Below the pieces are notes generated by a model. That model had not been told where the DNA came from, made no database searches, and was given only the letters and a program-made list of their open reading frames with translations. This document shows positions 22,807-34,916 of a DNA stretch of 64,000 nucleotides, piece by piece. The stretch is taken from positions 1,567,501 to 1,631,500 of the forward strand of contig JACGZH010000003.1 of assembly GCA_014706385.1 (NCBI GenBank), read 5' to 3'. A program made the translations under genes and the position numbers. Numbering within the stretch: position 1 is the stretch's first letter; each line of letters starts with the position of its first letter. Origin of the DNA: Phaffia rhodozyma. Lineage: Eukaryota > Basidiomycota > Tremellomycetes > Cystofilobasidiales > Mrakiaceae.

Positions 22807-24424
22807 TTAAGCAGAAGCGCGCTTTCCGTTGCCGATAGTGCTGATGACCTGTTCGTAGACGTAGAAGACAATACCTCCGCTCAACTGTAATTTGACGAGA
22901 GAAAGGGAAGTAGATCATATCAGCCGTCACTAGCTGGTAACAGAAATTCATCGTATTGAATGACATTTGATATCGTGAAATGGTACGTACAGTCAATCGA
23001 GCTAACCGAGGTGTCGTTCCCTTCCAAAACCGAAGGATTCCCTCCTCGGTGAAGATTCGGTAACCACAATGAATGAAGTTCCTGTATTCAGTCTTGGCGG
23101 CAAGCGACTGCATACGAGTTTTGATTACGCTGACGTCGGTGAAAAATGAAAATAAAAGCAATAATGTGAGAAGACTCGTTCTTGAATTGTATTGTTAGAA
23201 AAGGGTAGTCCATACTCAAAGGGCATTGTCGAATCTACCAGATAAATGATACGATAGTAACGCAAACAAGACAAAAGTTAATGACTATGAGGAGAAACAT
23301 ACGAAGATTGTAGAGATGGATGCACTTACAGACAGTAACGATTCCAGCAAGGGCTCCGATTCCAAAAGTGACGCCTCCTGGTAGAGGCTGGCCGGGGGGA
23401 CCGTTTCCTTGGACTAGCTGCTTCAAAGTAGAATAGGTAGTGAATCTGACAGCAGAATTCGCTCCTTGTCGAAGCATCTAGCAGAGAGACGACGTATTTT
23501 CAGTTCAACCCTTACTCATAACTCTGAATGAATATATAGAGAGAGTGTGAACGCACGACGGCCGATAGACCTCGATAAATTCCAGCAAACCCTTCACTTC
23601 GAATGATTGAAGATGTTCCATGCGCAAGACCTCTGAACTGAGGATCTGGTCGTCTTGAATCCTCAATCAGCTTGGTCCTAAGTTCACCAGATGACAAGAA
23701 CACAAGTCAGACATATACGATATGAAATGAGGTCATCGAGAATGCGCCGTGCCTACTTGATAGTCTCTGATGGTGTTACTGCGATAACTGCTTCAGTCAT
23801 TCCTGCCCCGAGACCAGCTGTTTTAACAAAAACGATTCGGTGAGAAGGATTATGCAAATCGATGATAACTCTAAGCAGTTGTTACACCAGATGCAATACA
23901 AACCTAACAAGCTCCGAGGGGCCGTCAATTTGCCCTGTATGGCGTGTTATAAAGCAAGAACGCGTCAATTGTCGTCGTGATCCCCGGTTGATTTGAACAT
24001 GGGGGTCAAAATATGCCAGACATATGAAGCTAACGTACGTTCTCATCTTGAAGCAAGCTCTTGTAGTAATCATAACTAAGAAATCTCACTCCAGCCTTGA
24101 CAGCATTTCCAGCCACGAGAGCTCCACAACCTGCGTACAGACCCAAAGGGCCCTTAGCACTGAGTGTATTCCGAATGATTTCAACTGGACCCGGAGGCTA
24201 TGAAACCCGACCGGTTTCATCAGAAGCAAAAGCACATGAGCCTTCTCAAATCGATTGATGAATTTATAAGTAGGTTTATATACCTTCTGGCCGGCGACGG
24301 CAGTGAATTGAGCTTGGGTCTTGACAAACTCGGTAGGATAGGTCACAACTCCTTCAACCATCCCGGCTATCGTTCCGGCCGTCAACGATGCCCAAAGAGG
24401 TTCCTTCTTTGGTATAGCGGACAT
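22807..24424 (-). CDS. CTP1: mitochondrial tricarboxylate (citrate) carrier
   Basis: Mitochondrial carrier family protein that exchanges citrate or isocitrate across the inner membrane. Start MSAIPKKEPLWASLTAG at 24424. The three carrier repeats show their signatures: YPTEFVKTQ, TPSETIKTK and MPFDVIKTR. Other landmarks are GLYAGCGALVAGNAVKAG, MLRQGANSAVRF and, at the end, LSGGIVFYVYEQV. These match the Ctp1/SLC25A1 branch. Stop TAA at 22807-22809. There are six or more introns, most falling between helices. It lies upstream of URB2 in reading direction terms, with about 260 bp between them. Confidence 0.9.
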
Positions 24425-24684
24425 GTATGCGTAGATTCAAAGCTAGAGAAACAAGTGATGTCGAAAGAGACACGAAAGCAAGTGAGGGTGAAAGAGAAGA
24501 AAGTAAAAGCAATGAAGTTAAGTTGATCGACTTTTCATAATTCCACAATATGGAACAAGCTTGAAACGGTGAAAAGGCGATCGAATATCGTGACATCGGT
24601 TACGGCTCTTGCACAGCTTCTATTTGCGTTTTCAATCACAGAGTACGTGCTCAAACTATTACATCTATATTGATCTCTACTTTA

Positions 24685-27600
24685 TCAACCCTTTCCGACA
24701 TATCGACTCGACTCCCAAGCGTTCCACACCATCTTGAGAATTCCTTTGCCTCCTCCGTCAAGCCCGCCACCGACCATGACAGAATCACGGTCCTTCTCTC
24801 CCACCATTCCGCATATCGCAAACACTCCTGGCTCAAGCTCTCGTCTAATCAACGGAGGGACAGTCGTGTTCAGGTCAGTCAATAATCGAGTATACGCTAG
24901 CAGCAGATACGGCGCGTGTTTTGAAAGTGGGCCAGCGAGCGACTCGGCCTTGGTCGAAGCAGAACTAGCTAGTCTGGTGTTCAATCTTGGAATTGTTTTG
25001 GCCGTCAGGGAAGTCAATAATCTGGCAAGACACCGAGCGTCATCAGCATTCAACGGTTGATCGACAGAATTAATCCAACCAGGAAGAGTGGACTCGACAA
25101 TTCGAACTTGTCTGCCTCCTAGGTTCGATCGAACTGTCTGGAAGCATCCGATCAACTGAGAGAGCAGTGCGGACAAGTGGACAGCTGCGGAAGACACCAG
25201 GTCTCGACGATGACGAACAAGATCGGTCAACGAGCTTACTACCATCCGGAACAAGTCGTGACGAGTGGTCGAAGAGGAGGCGGTACCAAGCGGCCGAGGT
25301 GCAACAGCTCGAGAAAGTGTAGCAAGGAGTTGATCGACGTCTGGCATTTGCAGATGGGAAGCCTTCAGGTTTTTGAAGGGAAATTTAAGTTTAAAGAAAC
25401 TTAGAAAATTTGTGTTCAAACTAGTAGACAGACTTGACAAGGCAAAACTTACCTTGTCTGAGCATACAGTATGAGCTATGGAAAGAGCCTGAGCAACTAC
25501 CCCACAACTATTCTTGTCATTGACATATGCCCCTGCGGCGATGACTAGTTTCGAGACTATGGCTCTGTTTGAGACTGACAACAGCAAAGGCCATGATAGA
25601 GTGTTAGTACGGTATTTTCAAATCAGCTCGCAAAAATCACTTACTTTCAGAACCCTCTTTGAGGATGATGTTTGTGGCCAACAACTTGGCCTCTGTTATG
25701 GCCGGTTCGGCCTCTTCACTAAGCAAAGTCTGAATGAGACTTTGCAGCAGACTGGTCCTTTCTTCCGAATCTAAAGCTTTGCTGAAGGAAAGAAGAGGAG
25801 CGGACAGGATCGACATGCGTTGATCTGTAGAGAAGGCAAATTAGTCATGCATCAGCTATATCGTTCGAGTGCATGAATGTCAAATCAAGAAAGCCGTACC
25901 TCGAGCAGTGAAGGCCGAGCTCAAAGCAAGCCAGCCAGCCATGAAAACTGTACAAGCCTCGCTTTTAAGGGTTGGATCTCGTACAGTTTGAACTTCTACC
26001 ACGTTCAGGCGTAGCATAGACGAGGCAAGTATCTCGATTTCAGAAAGATTCTGTATAGTAGAAGCCTTGAGGAAACGCAAACAAGCTTTGACGAGCTCTT
26101 GAGGCAGGATCCGGACACCTAACGACATGGCAAACGCCAGTGAGCAAGAAAACTCATGGTTTTTGGTACTATAAATGAAGCCAATTTACCAGTAGAAAGG
26201 GTTCCCATCCAGCTCTCGAAAGTTCTTGTGATTGCTAGAGCCTCCAGTAGGTCTGCAAAGCCGCGGACCAACCTTCCGTCGATAAATGACTGATGAATCT
26301 TCTCAAAGGCATAGCTGAGAGCCTTCTGCAGTGGGTTGACAAGCTGTTCCAGATAGGTTTCTTCAGAGAATCTATAGGAACAATGAAGGAAGTAGAAAAA
26401 GCCGATTTAGATGTGTTGTTTTGCAAAGATGTTCGAACCATGATGACTGAACTTACTTTTTTGAGTTTTTGACCTCTTCCATGATGGCCTGAAGTAACTG
26501 TAATCTAGATCGGATTGAGAAGTCCAGAATGAAATCCTCCGCGTCCTCCTCGTTCTCATCCATCTCCATTATCTCCTCTAGAGAAGTTTGCGCATCATTC
26601 GAAGTGAATGTCTCTGTTAAAGAAGCTAACCCGTCTGATGAAGTCCCCCTGATGATCGATCTTAAGAAAAAGAGGGGAAAGAATGAGAACATATCGTTAC
26701 TCAGCACCTTCAGTTATATAATTCGACTAACATACCTGAATGTGAGATTCAGTATCGAAAGGGTCGATTGCTCCAACGTTGCATTGAATGGGCTCGAAGC
26801 ATGCAGTTCGTCAATCGGACTTTGGAGTATGAGATAATTCATGATTTTATTATCGATTGTCTATAAGAATTTGAAGCGTCAATCCGGCAGAACACAATTC
26901 AATCAACAGTGACCAAATGTTAAACGCTGTACAATTTGTGACAACATCGGAGAAAGGTCAGCTTACAAAGTTTGCGTTGGTTCCTAATGCCTTTATGAAC
27001 CCGAACGCCACCTTTCTCAGCAAAGCTCTTGCCCGCAACCTGGTTTCCCACTCCTCTCCAGGACCAGCTCGGGTCAGCTTCAGAGCCTTCTCAAGACTCA
27101 AAGCCCGAGCGATGAGCTCAGACTTTTGAGAGCGAGGTGTGTATTCAGAAGGAAGTGCAAGAAGGAGCTCGAAACATCGCGTATCAGTAGCAGAAGGTGA
27201 TGCTGCGATAGTGGATGTCAATGAATCGATCGACTTCAGAAGAGAGTGCCGGATATTGGCAAGTTCTGGTAGCTGAGGTTGTAGCATCATAGCGATGGTC
27301 AGAGAGTGTAAGGTGAAGGGTCGGTTGGCCTCATTCAGAGCTTCATCTCCATTGGAAATGAGAGAGAAAGAGTTGATGATGATCGAGCAAACAGCATCTA
27401 GCTGAGTTCTTATGTTCAAGTAGCTATGGAAATGAACACCAGTTTGATCAATACTAGGTATCTTGAACGGAATAATGCGTGACCGACTTACTCTATGACA
27501 CCGATCCAACGTCCTTCTTCTCCCGTGAGAAGAGCCCAGAGTGCCACAGCAACAGAGGAATCGATCTTGTGCCCCTCAAGATCAAGATCTGCTAATCGGC

Positions 27601-30356
27601 CAGACCAAGTGGCACTTGCTACAGATCTTGAGATGAAGCCTAGAACGTCACTCAGTGTCTTTGAACATCGAGATTTCCGTATCTCTGCAGATGGATGGAG
27701 TGAACTTGACCGGATATATGTTCGAATCTGTTCAAAGCAGAGACAGAAAGGAAGGTTAATGCTTGTTGAAAAATGATCACAAAACCCGAATTTGTGATTA
27801 GAAAAAGACTGACTGCCTCAACGGTGGCTTCTCCGCCTAAACCATCAGCATCTAACACGTCACCCAGCTTCAAATCTTCGTCTTTGCTTAACTCGATATC
27901 ATCTAGGATATCTCTCAATGCCTCGAAGATTCTAAGCCCAGAGACTAACCCCATCTCTCTAGCCCAAAGATTTCCTTTGCTCTTGTCATCCAAACCTAGT
28001 TCGAAGAGGGGGACGACTACTTCGGAGTGGATGGCGCGGAGATCCTCCTTAAGCGAGTTCAGAAGCCCCTCAGGAAGGGAACTGATTAAGAGTGAACCAG
28101 ATGCAATTATCACCGAAGAAGCAAATCTACTGAAAAGAGATAGCACAGCTGCTGAATCATCGATTTCTTTGGGTCCAAGTCTGTATTGATCTAGACCGCC
28201 GTTTTCGCCAACCCTTCTCTTCTTCCTTGATCTCTCTCTATCGCCTTCGTTGGTCGAGGATGATAGAGCGCGCTCTAAAGAGGCGAGACAATCCTTCAGG
28301 ATAAGGCGCAAGCTTCTCAGCAGTTCGGTCATTTGACCTTGGACACCGAGAAAGCTCTTGATAGTGCCCGTCAAGCAGTCCAGCCACTGTGCATCAAAAA
28401 GGGGTCCTGCAGCCAATGTTTGGTAATCCGTAGAAGGTGTAGGAGCAGTGATGATGGCCTCGGTGAGAAGGTCGATAAATGTTGGAAGTGTTCGGGTCGA
28501 TCGATGATATGCTAATAAAGTGTTTAGGAGACTCTGTCCGGAAGGCGCAGAGGATGGCATCTATGGACAACAGTATGAAAAGTTCAGATTTGAGATAGAG
28601 GACAGTGTAAATTTTACAAAGAGCCATGTCAACATACTTTTGAGATTGAGATCAGAAGCCGGGATATAAAGGGGTCGCAGAGTGTGCGGTCCAGGCGCAG
28701 AAGAATTGTCAGGGTCATCAAGATTGAATCAGTCAAATTGACGTCTTCTTCTGGTGACCACATGCGATTGAAAATGAAAAAAGTTAGAATCACTACGAAA
28801 GGTATCTATAACAATGTTTGTTTTCCGAAGACGAACCATGAGAAGATCCTTCCAGCTCGCCTAACCCCCACTCTAATACAGTCTTACCCAAGCCCAACCA
28901 CCCTTCCTCGTTCTCCCCCTCTTGATAGCCTCTACCGACTTTGCCTCGATCTTCTAATACTTCCCAAAGGTCTCGCTCGCAAGCCCAACGCTCCCCGCGC
29001 TTACCCTTGTCTCCGATGACTTCTTTTAATGCTCTCACAAACCTCAATGTACATTTGCTGATTTGCTCGGAGGAATGAACCTCAACTGGAACCTTGGCAT
29101 TGAGCGGTAGCGGAAACAATGTGTGGCGGTGTATAGCCAAAATCGAGGTGAATATGCGGAGTAGATGGGGCAAATAGAGCAGTACCCATGAGGTCGTTTC
29201 AGGGGCTTCTACAAGTTTTGAAAGGGCCTTGTAAAGCTTTGGGGTGGCATCTGACTGGCCAATAGATTGAGTTGCAGTTGAAGGCTCGATATCTTTTGGG
29301 GTAGAGGCGATAACAGGAGGCGCTTGGATGTTCTGAGTTCCAATGAGTCCTCGAACTTGTTTGCGTGGTTTGAGTTGTTTATTAGATGGTGGCGGGGGGA
29401 GATAGATTTTGAGATTCTCGACCGGAAAGATGATGGATCCTTGAAGGTTGAGAAGCTTAATGTAAAGAGGTGAGGTGCTTGGTTTATGAGAAAGGTAATG
29501 GATATATGCTGGGAATATCGAGGATTGGAGATGAGTTTGAGAAAGCTATGAGGCGCGTAAAGACAATCGAAAGGTAGATGAGAAACCAAAGCCACGAATA
29601 CGCATACAAAATAGACACAAACCTTGGTTCGAGCCAGGTTGTTGGGCAGAGTTAGGTTTAGTGAATCTGCTAAAGCGGCCATGACAGTTTCCCAGCCGCT
29701 GATGAGCTCTTCATTGCTATCCAAATTTTGAAATCTCTCCCAGCAGTCAAGCGCCTCTCCTAGAAGATCCATAAGACCCTCAGCTGTGGTGGACAGAAGT
29801 TCGACTATGATACAAGAAGCTTGGGCGACTTCGTCTAGGAGTTGAGGCTGATTTATCAGACTTTCAGGATGGGAGGGGAGTTGACGGAAAAAAGAACTGA
29901 GGAGGGATGTTGCTGCAGCAGGAAGAGAGAACACGGAAGACGACGTAGCGGACGACGAGAGAGAGGATGGGACGGGCAGAAGATTGACAAGTAAGTTCCA
30001 ATGAGGCTGCGAGAGAATGGAGGGTGTTCTCGGTACACTGTCCGAAAGACAAACGATACGAAAGAGCACGATGCGTCAGTACACTTTGCTCTGGTCATCA
30101 GAACGGGAAGACTTATAGCAGCCTACCTCTCTTCCTGAACCTTGCCCTTGCCCTTTGCCTTGCTGCCTCCTCCTTGCTTTGTAGCCGTCATGTCGGCAGT
30201 CAGCCACTCCATAAGGACCTCCCTCTTGGCTGGGAGGTACAGTTTTGCATCGAACCATGCAAGAGTCGCCAACCGAATTTTATCGGTCGATGATACGGTG
30301 TTTGACTTGAGTGTCCTGACCAAGGTGGCGGACGATGTGAGCTCTACTCCATTCAT
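24685..30356 (-). CDS. URB2: Urb2/Npa2-like ribosome biogenesis protein
   Basis: Large helical-repeat protein of at least 1,300 residues in about ten exons, starting MNGVELTSSATLVRTLK at 30356. The identifying part is the C-terminus (24685-25350), the Urb2/Npa2 domain: ARLLTSLTAKTI, SLAGPLSKHAPYLLLAY, LEPGVFAICG and the closing WNAWESSRYVGKG. In yeast, Urb2 sits in an early 60S pre-ribosomal particle in the nucleolus and is needed for 25S and 5.8S rRNA maturation. The N-terminal two thirds are poorly conserved, Leu- and Ser-rich, which is usual for the family. Intron positions in the middle are uncertain. A further upstream ATG in the same frame exists but gives an unlikely hydrophobic extension. 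Confidence 0.8.
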
Positions 30357-30817
30357 CGTCTGTATTGATGATGGTAAGATTGAAGAGAGCAGCAGTTGAA
30401 GCAAAGCTGAGAGAAGCTCTGAAAGGTACATGTAAAATAAAATATAAATTACACATGGATATAAATATTTTTGATTTATATATGATATCACCTTAAGTTA
30501 GATACCTTCTGCTTTTCTTTCGTCATCTTTTTGGAGTTTACTTCAAAAAATAATATATATCTGATCCTCAAGATAGTGTTTCTTTAGGCTCTCTCGTTGC
30601 ATCTGGCTTTCATGATGTGGAAACTGAGAGGAAGAGTGGTACGGCTTTTCTTCAAGACGGCTTGACTTTCTGTCGACCGAATTCCGAGTAAACATCGATA
30701 TAAACTGACCGAAAGACCATCGCTTCGATTTAACGACAGCCAAAGCATTCGCCGAATGCTCGCTCAATCCAACACACCTCGTCATCAACAGCAGCCTCTT
30801 TTACTAGGCCTCAGAAT
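30357..30817. promoter_or_regulatory. divergent promoter region of URB2 and the 30.8-kb gene
   Basis: About 460 bp with AT-rich runs (AAATATAAATTACAC near 30440, ATAATATATATC near 30548). It may also contain an unrecognised first exon of the plus-strand gene. Confidence 0.45.
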
Positions 30818-32650
30818 TTGCCTTCAACACGGTCACCAGCATCTTTGCGTCGTATATTCGAACCAATCCTTTCATCAGACATCTACCTTGCATCTTCATC
30901 AACACCTTCAAATGATTTTCTTGGTGATATAGACAGTGCTTCTCCTTACGAAACTACCACCGGCTTGATCCGCTCGGATGACTCGGATGAGGGAACTCGG
31001 TTTTCTGAGAAGAGGATCATTGCGTTCCATGAACAGCTCAAATCCGTCGCGCTCAAATCAAGATGGCATGTGCAAGATTCACAGCCACGACCACTGTCTG
31101 TTGAACAAGCTCGCTCAAGTATAAGCACGGTGCCGCTCAAGCTTCCGAAGCCTTGTTCTGCTCCCGACTCCATTCCTGCTTTCTTGACAGAGTCGATATC
31201 ACAGCCATCATCTTCAGCTACTCCCGCATCTCACTCTACAACTCAACCGTCTACCCAGTACATTCCTGTGACACTGTCGCAATCTACACCTGTACAGCCA
31301 CCTCAACGCACGATCACATCGTCAACAACATCTGATCAAACTTCGAATCCCGCTTCAAAGTCCAAATCCGAATCGCAACTGGAATCCAATCTAACACTCA
31401 AACCTGAGCTTGAGCCTAAGCCTGGGCTCGAGTGGTCAAGTCAACTGCAACCAGTCCGAGAGGAATCACCTTTGACACCGTCTATAGTCTCAACAATTGG
31501 TTCTCCGAGAATTCCTCCATCATCATCTTCTCAGGTTCACCTTTCACGAAGACCTGTGACCTCAGTATCAATCAGCCGCAACGTTCCCATTGCGAGCCCG
31601 AAATTAATGAAGGCTATGGCTCCGACTTATGGTGGAAATAAGGCGAAACCGCCAAATTTTTTACTTCCTCTCGGACCGCGCACCCCGGTCGCTCCTCTGA
31701 CTCTGGCACAACTTCAACTTACCAAGTCGAAGGCCGCGGCATCATCGGAAAAAAACCTATTAAGGAAGAAGGTGCTCAAGGCATGGAACACCCATCGAAG
31801 GCCGGAGAATTCTTGGGACAAGTCGTCCCCTAAGACGTCCAAACATGTGTCAGTTACGGAGAATGCTGATTCAGAGAACGAGTTTTCCATAAACAACTTG
31901 GGTATCTCTTTAAGCAGGCGCAATTCTTCACCTACTTCCGCTGTGCGCAAGCTATCTGAGAGTGTGAATGTCCCTGCCCAGTTTATGCCTCTGTCCTCAT
32001 CTTCAGATACTTCACTTGTATTCAACAATCCTCATACTGCGCTATCCAATACGTTGTTGGATCATTTAGTGCGCGAGAAACGACGTTTGAAATCATCAAT
32101 CAGCTTAGCATACGCCCAATACTGCATCGACACCCTGAATCAGTCTCTCGGACAACTCGAAGTCATCTCTTCGCGTGATCCCTCCTCATCGACCTCCCAG
32201 GCTATTCCGAGGTTGCTAAGACAGTACCTTCATCAGTATCTTCTCGTTCCCGCATTCCATACTCAAACTCGGCAAGAGGTCTTGGACCGAATGTTCAGGC
32301 TCGGTCTCCAGCCAAGCGTGGACCTCGAAATTCTCATACTCCGTGCACTCTTCCTTCGTCAAAAAATCTACTCAAAAGACTTTGCTCCCTATGGTTCGTT
32401 CATTGTAGAATTATCCAGCCTCCAAACCTACTTCGATAAGCTTCTTCTTGGATCAGATACGAACGGACGGTCAAACAATTCATCTGAACAGGGCACAATT
32501 GATCGTCGTAGAATCTGGTCGACCATGTACTCTGGATTTCGTTCGATGGCCAAGAACCCGATTCCTACCGACTTAAAAGCTCGCCTCTTGGCTGAGGCAC
32601 AAAAAGAACCGGTTGATCTAGTCTTGATTTCCAAACTCTCCACTGTGTGA
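30818..32650 (+). CDS. Ser/Pro/Thr-rich protein of unknown function
   Basis: A single open frame of about 610 codons, not recognised. Residues 100-260 are Ser/Thr/Pro/Gln-rich and probably disordered. The last 200 residues (from LVREKRRLKSSISLAY to the end) look folded and helical, with LLRQYLHQYLLVPAF, EILILRALFLRQKIYS and ELSSLQTYFDKLLL. The start is unclear: the open part begins after a TAA at 30731 and has no ATG until deep inside, so a short first exon with the true start probably lies upstream. An ATG at 30756 is out of frame. Stop TGA at 32648-32650. Convergent with the ribosomal protein gene. Confidence 0.65.
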   Translation: MPSTRSPASLRRIFEPILSSDIYLASSSTPSNDFLGDIDSASPYETTTGLIRSDDSDEGTRFSEKRIIAFHEQLKSVALKSRWHVQDSQPRPLSVEQARSSISTVPLKLPKPCSAPDSIPAFLTESISQPSSSATPASHSTTQPSTQYIPVTLSQSTPVQPPQRTITSSTTSDQTSNPASKSKSESQLESNLTLKPELEPKPGLEWSSQLQPVREESPLTPSIVSTIGSPRIPPSSSSQVHLSRRPVTSVSISRNVPIASPKLMKAMAPTYGGNKAKPPNFLLPLGPRTPVAPLTLAQLQLTKSKAAASSEKNLLRKKVLKAWNTHRRPENSWDKSSPKTSKHVSVTENADSENEFSINNLGISLSRRNSSPTSAVRKLSESVNVPAQFMPLSSSSDTSLVFNNPHTALSNTLLDHLVREKRRLKSSISLAYAQYCIDTLNQSLGQLEVISSRDPSSSTSQAIPRLLRQYLHQYLLVPAFHTQTRQEVLDRMFRLGLQPSVDLEILILRALFLRQKIYSKDFAPYGSFIVELSSLQTYFDKLLLGSDTNGRSNNSSEQGTIDRRRIWSTMYSGFRSMAKNPIPTDLKARLLAEAQKEPVDLVLISKLSTV

Positions 32651-33119
32651 TACCCACAATAATGATGGCAGATCTCAAGTGAGTTAGTGCGACCGCGCCC
32701 CCGTCGCGGTATCCAATTAGATTAATAATATATGTAATGATTTGTTTAAATTTAGAAGCCTTGCATCGAGATAGTTTGTGGGAAAAGAACCAGCTGTCGA
32801 CAGATCCGACGCAATACCACAACTTTTGTATGTTGATAGTATTTCGCTGGTTCAACAAATTGTCGTGATTTCATGTCGCATGTTATGGAGAAGTTTCTTA
32901 GAGATATCTTTGGAGCTAAGAGAGTTAGTCAGTCGTAATTCTTTTCAGTTCACACTCACGCGACTAAAATGAACAATATTTGTGACAGAGCCGATTGGGC
33001 CCGTAGGAAATCAAAACATCCACCATTTTATACAGCCCGTCTCCCCTCACTGTCATCAGATGAACAGCTGGGTATAGCGTGCGAGAGTCGTGTGCGACGG
33101 GTAATTGTAGTAAAATAGC
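32651..33119. other. convergent 3' spacer
   Basis: 469 bp between two stop codons, AT-rich in the middle (AATAATATATGTAATG near 32722). No gene seen. Confidence 0.5.
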
Positions 33120-34048
33120 TTAGTAGATTCGGAAGGGCTATATGAAAAGAGAAGAAGTGAAAACACGCTGCGTCAGTACCGATAAAAGAGGTCGGCAGCT
33201 GAATGATTAGGACAGAGAACATACCTTGCCCATGGAGGACTTGATGTGGAGGGATCCAACGTTCTGCCACTGCTTCTTGAGCAAAGAGACGAGGAAGTTG
33301 ATGGAAAGCATGACGTTGGCGAGGACCTGGTCCTCGGTCATGTCACAGTGTCCGACGGCAACACCGAGGCAGAGAACCTTCTTCAACTGGAACTTAATGG
33401 TGGCCTTAACCTCGTTGACCTTACCCTGGAGGTCGTCAGCGTGGGAGACGGGGGTAGGGAACTTTCCGGCCTTGGACAATCCGGGTCCGAGAAGTCGGGG
33501 GATCTGCTTGATGAGGGCCTCGGAAGCCAAGAAGGTGTTGTACTTCTTGGCGAGCTTCTTGACCAACTTCTTGTTCTTGTTGAGCTTCTTCAAGTCATCA
33601 ACGGACATGTACTCAAGCTCGATCTGCTTGGCCCTGTCAATGTCAGCGGCATCAGCCAAGATGCAGATGGACATTCGGGGTCGGGGAATGTAGGGAAGCT
33701 TGACGGTTCCAGAGAATCTACCCAAGAAAAACAAGAAAAGTAAGTGGACTGTCCCTATATGGCAAAGAGAACGTGAGACGAACCGCTTATCTCTCTGAGG
33801 ATCGTAGTTCTTAAGACCGATCTGGAGCTCGATGGTCTCAACGAAGTTCCTCTTCTTACCGTCCTCAAGGGAGGAGGCAGAAAGAAGGGAGTTAACGAAT
33901 CCTCGCACGCTGGAAGCTAGATAGTTTAGTCGGAACAAGACGACATATCAGGACCCTTAAATCGCTCGAGTCCACCTCTAGTATCGCTTTCGATTAACAA
34001 CTCATCGAGAAAATTCGGGTAGTAATACGAACCAGACAACTTGGACAT
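33120..34048 (-). CDS. RPL10A: 60S ribosomal protein uL1 (L10a)
   Basis: Component of the L1 stalk of the large ribosomal subunit, which guides the deacylated tRNA out of the E site. The first exon is only 16 nt (MSKLS plus one base). Splicing gives [71 protein letters not shown] (both split among exons or within one), [18 protein letters not shown] and a last exon for PFRIY. Stop TAA at 33120-33122. A further intron lies in the 5' leader (34057-34148, GTGAGT donor, CTGCAG acceptor), common in highly expressed fungal ribosomal genes. Yeast homologues are named RPL1. Confidence 0.95.
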
Positions 34049-34916
34049 TTCTGCAGAAGTAAAGCAACGGGTGATAGGTCAGTGTGATAAACATCCCTCG
34101 CCTTATACATGCTCTGCTCATTCAAAAAGCAGATTGCAAAATACTCACTTGCTGATGGAGAACAAAAAGGTTAGCAGAACAGAGAAAAGAAGAAAAACGA
34201 CTCGCAAAAAGTCTTGAATTTTTTCGCCCACAGGCGCAGCGGGGCGTGACGGAATTTCAAGTTTAGGCTCGGTCCGAAAATCTAGGCCATATACTCCTGT
34301 TCACGTCACGTGCATTGAGACACTATTCAACCTGAGAATGAATCTTGCCAGGAATACGATCATCTCTGTTATCACCATCATTCATATTCAAACTCCTTGG
34401 AAAGCCATGACGCTTTTCTCGAGATGGTTGAACTCCAAATGATAGGCACAATATGTTTACAAGGTTGAAAATCTAACCATGAAGCTAGAAATAAAATTCA
34501 AAAAGAGAAAAGATAGACCTTGAGAAGGAAAGACTGCTGTAATCGGGAGGGGATCGGTTCAAGCGAAGAGGCTAAAACAACTTCGATCAAGGAAAGGAAG
34601 ACATAGGATACAGATTTATCTATCCTCTCATTTCTTGAACAAAATGGTTGCGTCAGCTGGTAGCTCAGAAGGACAGACAAAACTTTGTTTGCTATTTTCT
34701 TCAGGCCATTTTTAAAGTGTTTTGAGCTCTGTCTTTAGTGAAGCATGAAGTGGCCTAAACAGAGGCTTGATGTTAAATTTGAGATCAGCCGTATATCCGT
34801 ATAACTATCGCAGAGGTGAATTGTCTGCTTCGATCTTGGAATTGCGGCAATTTATGCAGTGTGCTTGACTAGGATAGAATCTACAGTAAGATCTATAGTG
34901 GGAACTGGAACATAAC
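34049..34916. other. spacer with the 5' leader intron of RPL10A
   Basis: 868 bp. The first 100 bp include the leader intron of RPL10A. The rest is AT-rich 3' flank of PPG1. The A-box-like GGTAGCTCAG near 34661 has no matching B box, so no tRNA is called. Confidence 0.5.

Noticed and set aside
30756..30817. ATG at 30756 as start of the 30.8-kb gene
   Set aside because: It is out of frame, and a joining intron of about 27 bp would be too short.
33226..33743. Plus-strand frames of 155 and 165 codons over RPL10A
   Set aside because: Antisense to a highly conserved ribosomal protein; codon bias of the true gene keeps these frames open.
34655..34690. tRNA-like A box (GGTAGCTCAG)
   Set aside because: No B box or cloverleaf could be found nearby.
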